Part shown: piece by piece, positions 62,352-64,000 of the stretch | Position numbering within the stretch: the stretch's first letter is position 1 | Layout: each line of letters starts with the position of its first letter | Origin: Terriglobia bacterium | Lineage (GTDB): Bacteria; Acidobacteriota; UBA6911 | Assembly: GCA_020072565.1 (NCBI GenBank) | Contig: JAIQGI010000019.1 | Location: forward strand, 124,001-188,000 | DNA length: 64,000 nt | Direction of reading: 5' to 3' | Program-made: the position numbers and the translations under genes | The notes under the pieces: model-generated | What the model saw: only the letters and a program-made list of their open reading frames with translations | Database searches by the model: none | Told to the model about the DNA's origin: nothing

Positions 62352-63565
62352 ATCAAGCGGCTATCGACACCTTGTACGAACTCTTGAAGCAGGTGACCGG
62401 ATTTATCTATCCGAACGAGGTCGAAGTCCACTGGTCCATATTGATTGTGATTTACCCGTACCTGACCGGGTTGGTGGCCGGGGCGTTCATCCTCGCTTCG
62501 CTCGTCAAAGTATTCAACGTGAAAGAAGTACAGGCGGTCTACCGCCTTGCGCTCCTGACGGCACTGGCATTTCTTCTGATTGCGCCGCTCCCTTTGCTTC
62601 TGCATCTGGGGCACCCGGAGCGGGCCTACGAGATCTTCCTGAATCCCAACTTCAGCTCCGCCATGGCCATGTTCGGATTTGTTTACGCGTGGTACCTGAT
62701 GGTGGTGCTGGTGCTGGAGATCTGGTTCGCCTATCGCAAGGATCTCATCGAATGGGCGCAGCATGAAACCTTTCCGATGCGCTGGATCCATAGAATCATG
62801 GCCTTGTTCTCCAGCGATCTGAGCCCGCGGGCGCTCGAGTTCGACCGCAAGCTGATGAAGGCGATCACCATCATAGGCATCCCTTCGGCCTTCCTGCTCC
62901 ACGGCTATGTCGGATTCATCTTCGGTTCGATCAAGGCGAATCCCTGGTGGAGCAGCGTGCTGATGCCGATCGTTTTTTTGTTCTCCGCCATCGTTTCGGG
63001 CATCGCGCTGGTGATCTTGCTTTACATGATCATCCTCCCCCTGAGGGGAGAAAAAATCGACATGCAGTGCCTGGACCGAATGTCCTCTTTCCTGTTTTAC
63101 TCGGTGATCGTCGATTTTTCGTTGGAATGTCTCGACTTTATCCACCGGCTCTACGAGAGCGAGGAGTCCATCCGGATCCTGAGCGAGCTGGTAATGAACA
63201 AGCTCTTCGTCAGCCTGGCCATCATCCAGGTGCTTCTTGGGATGCTCCTGCCGCTCGGGATCATGGTTTGCATCAAGCTTTTCAAGTTCGATGCCGAGCT
63301 CAGAAAACTCTTGTATTTCCTTTCCGTGATCCTGATTCAGCTGGGCATCTTCGCTACGCGGTGGAATGTAGTGATCGGCGGACAGATGTTTTCCAAGAGC
63401 TTCCGGGGCTTGACGACCTACAAGATGGAAATCGGCGGGATCGAAGGTCTTCTCATGACCCTGGCGTTGCTGGTTCTGCCGCTGCTGGTGCTCACGATCC
63501 TCGTAAAGCTGCTTCCCCCGTGGGGCGATGCTCCGAAAACCAGTCTGGAGCAGGCAAAGGGCTGA
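62348..63565 (+). CDS. NrfD-type quinone-interacting membrane subunit
   Basis: 405 residues with about ten transmembrane helices spread from residue 35 to 395. The sequence resembles the NrfD/PsrC/HybB group: GHPERAYEIFLNPNFSSAMAMFGFVYAWYLM near residue 85, ITIIGIPSAFLLHGYVGFIFGSIKANPWWSS near residue 175. Subunits of this type bind menaquinone or ubiquinone and pass electrons to the FeS partner. No heme or metal motif is needed. It ends the cytochrome-FeS-NrfD operon; no catalytic subunit follows it. Confidence 0.9.
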   Translation: MNQAAIDTLYELLKQVTGFIYPNEVEVHWSILIVIYPYLTGLVAGAFILASLVKVFNVKEVQAVYRLALLTALAFLLIAPLPLLLHLGHPERAYEIFLNPNFSSAMAMFGFVYAWYLMVVLVLEIWFAYRKDLIEWAQHETFPMRWIHRIMALFSSDLSPRALEFDRKLMKAITIIGIPSAFLLHGYVGFIFGSIKANPWWSSVLMPIVFLFSAIVSGIALVILLYMIILPLRGEKIDMQCLDRMSSFLFYSVIVDFSLECLDFIHRLYESEESIRILSELVMNKLFVSLAIIQVLLGMLLPLGIMVCIKLFKFDAELRKLLYFLSVILIQLGIFATRWNVVIGGQMFSKSFRGLTTYKMEIGGIEGLLMTLALLVLPLLVLTILVKLLPPWGDAPKTSLEQAKG

Positions 63566-63648
63566 ATCAAGGCCGGGGCGGCGCCGAAATCGCGATGGTC
63601 GGAATTGCAGTCGTCATCGGCACCTGACACTGCAAATGGCTGCGGATT

Positions 63649-64000
63649 TTATCGTGGTCCGGCGCCAATTCTAAGCACTACGATGGTACGATCATCGCGA
63701 GGCTGGCTGCGGGGGCCGTCCTTTCCGGCGTGAACCTCGATGGCTTTCACGATGTCTCCCGCGATTCGCTCCGCGGTGAAGGACGCGCACGCCTCGCCCA
63801 GCTGTGCGATCAGCCGCCTGAGGCCGAATTCCTCGTCGAGCGCGTTGGTTTGTTCGTGGATGCCGTCGGAGCAAAAGACCACAAAGTCGCCGGGTTGCAG
63901 ACGCAGGCACACCGACTCGTAGGTGGAGTCGGGGAGGAGGCCGAGCGGCACTCCGGCGACATCAACCGTCTCCACGCGATTGTCGCGCACCAGAAACGGC
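63649..64000 (-). CDS. SpoIIE-type PP2C phosphatase, C-terminal part (cut by window edge)
   Basis: The frame runs to the window end without a start. The visible 117 residues are the end of a PP2C-like regulator of sigma factor activity: PFLVRDNRVETVDVAGVPLGLLPDSTYE, GDFVVFCSDGIHEQTNALDEEFG near the metal site, and DDRTIVVLRIGAG near the stop. It is the second such phosphatase in the window, after the one at 48953-49933. Confidence 0.85.
   Translation of the reverse strand, partial: PFLVRDNRVETVDVAGVPLGLLPDSTYESVCLRLQPGDFVVFCSDGIHEQTNALDEEFGLRRLIAQLGEACASFTAERIAGDIVKAIEVHAGKDGPRSQPRDDRTIVVLRIGAGPR

Noticed and set aside
1-64000. tRNA, rRNA, CRISPR array, phage or transposon signals
   Set aside because: I scanned for T-arm-like GGTTCGA-type sequences, direct repeats with spacers and transposase or integrase motifs and found none convincing.

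Overview
The window is GC-rich, densely coded chromosome from a soil-type heterotroph. It looks most like an Acidobacteriota member (Solibacter-like lineage). The reasons are Tat-tagged exported sugar isomerase and oxidoreductase genes, an S9 peptidase with an Arg/Gly-rich insert, the remnant of a TolB/WD40 protein ending in the tail NWFEELKRLVPAG, VIT/vWA proteins, and many secreted glycosidases and peptidases. That placement rests on style, not on a marker gene. No rRNA, tRNA, CRISPR array, transposase or integrase was seen.

Layout. 1-1.3 kb is a decayed stretch: the end of an unknown gene, a 5'-truncated metallophosphoesterase and a frameshifted TolB/WD40 tail. 1.3-8 kb holds uracil phosphoribosyltransferase, an amino acid permease, a tungsten/molybdenum aldehyde oxidoreductase operon (tandem TIGR04076 protein, ferredoxin, AOR) and a YtrA-type GntR regulator coupled to an SPFH protein. 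8.2-27.4 kb is a large pectin/hexuronate block: uronate isomerase, tagaturonate epimerase, SDR-type fructuronate reductase, hexuronate MFS transporter, KDG kinase, KDPG aldolase, KduD, polygalacturonase GH28, a DUF4861 protein, two IclR regulators, a secreted esterase-like hydrolase, an exported TIM-barrel isomerase, and a side branch of 6-phosphogluconate dehydrogenase, a LarA-like nickel racemase and a broken second KDG kinase. 27.8-31.1 kb encodes a GH38-like lipoprotein. 31.3-37.5 kb is a four-gene minus-strand run: VIT/vWA protein, ECF sigma factor, 76-residue protein, and a 972-residue protein with a C-terminal M28 peptidase domain. 37.9-46 kb has an M3 peptidase, an STN-TonB protein, an Ig/OmpA lipoprotein, a methyltransferase and two histidine kinases with a kinase relic between them. 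46.5-60 kb has a GH27 alpha-galactosidase, a DksA-finger/SpoIIE phosphatase, S9 and M48 peptidases, a thioredoxin-like protein, an exported isomerase/oxidoreductase pair and a DUF2339 membrane protein. 60.8-63.6 kb is an octaheme cytochrome / FeS / NrfD quinone module.

How the genes fit together. GH28 and other secreted enzymes release galacturonate, which the MFS carrier imports. UxaC gives tagaturonate, the UxaE-like enzyme epimerises it to fructuronate, and the SDR enzyme reduces that to mannonate. A mannonate dehydratase, not seen here, would give KDG, which KdgK and the aldolase convert to pyruvate and glyceraldehyde-3-phosphate. KduD serves the unsaturated-uronate branch. The LarA homologue beside Gnd suggests a C2-epimerisation from mannonate to gluconate that feeds the pentose phosphate route. 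A repeated 15-base motif sits in both divergent promoter regions of the uronate genes and probably marks a shared operator.
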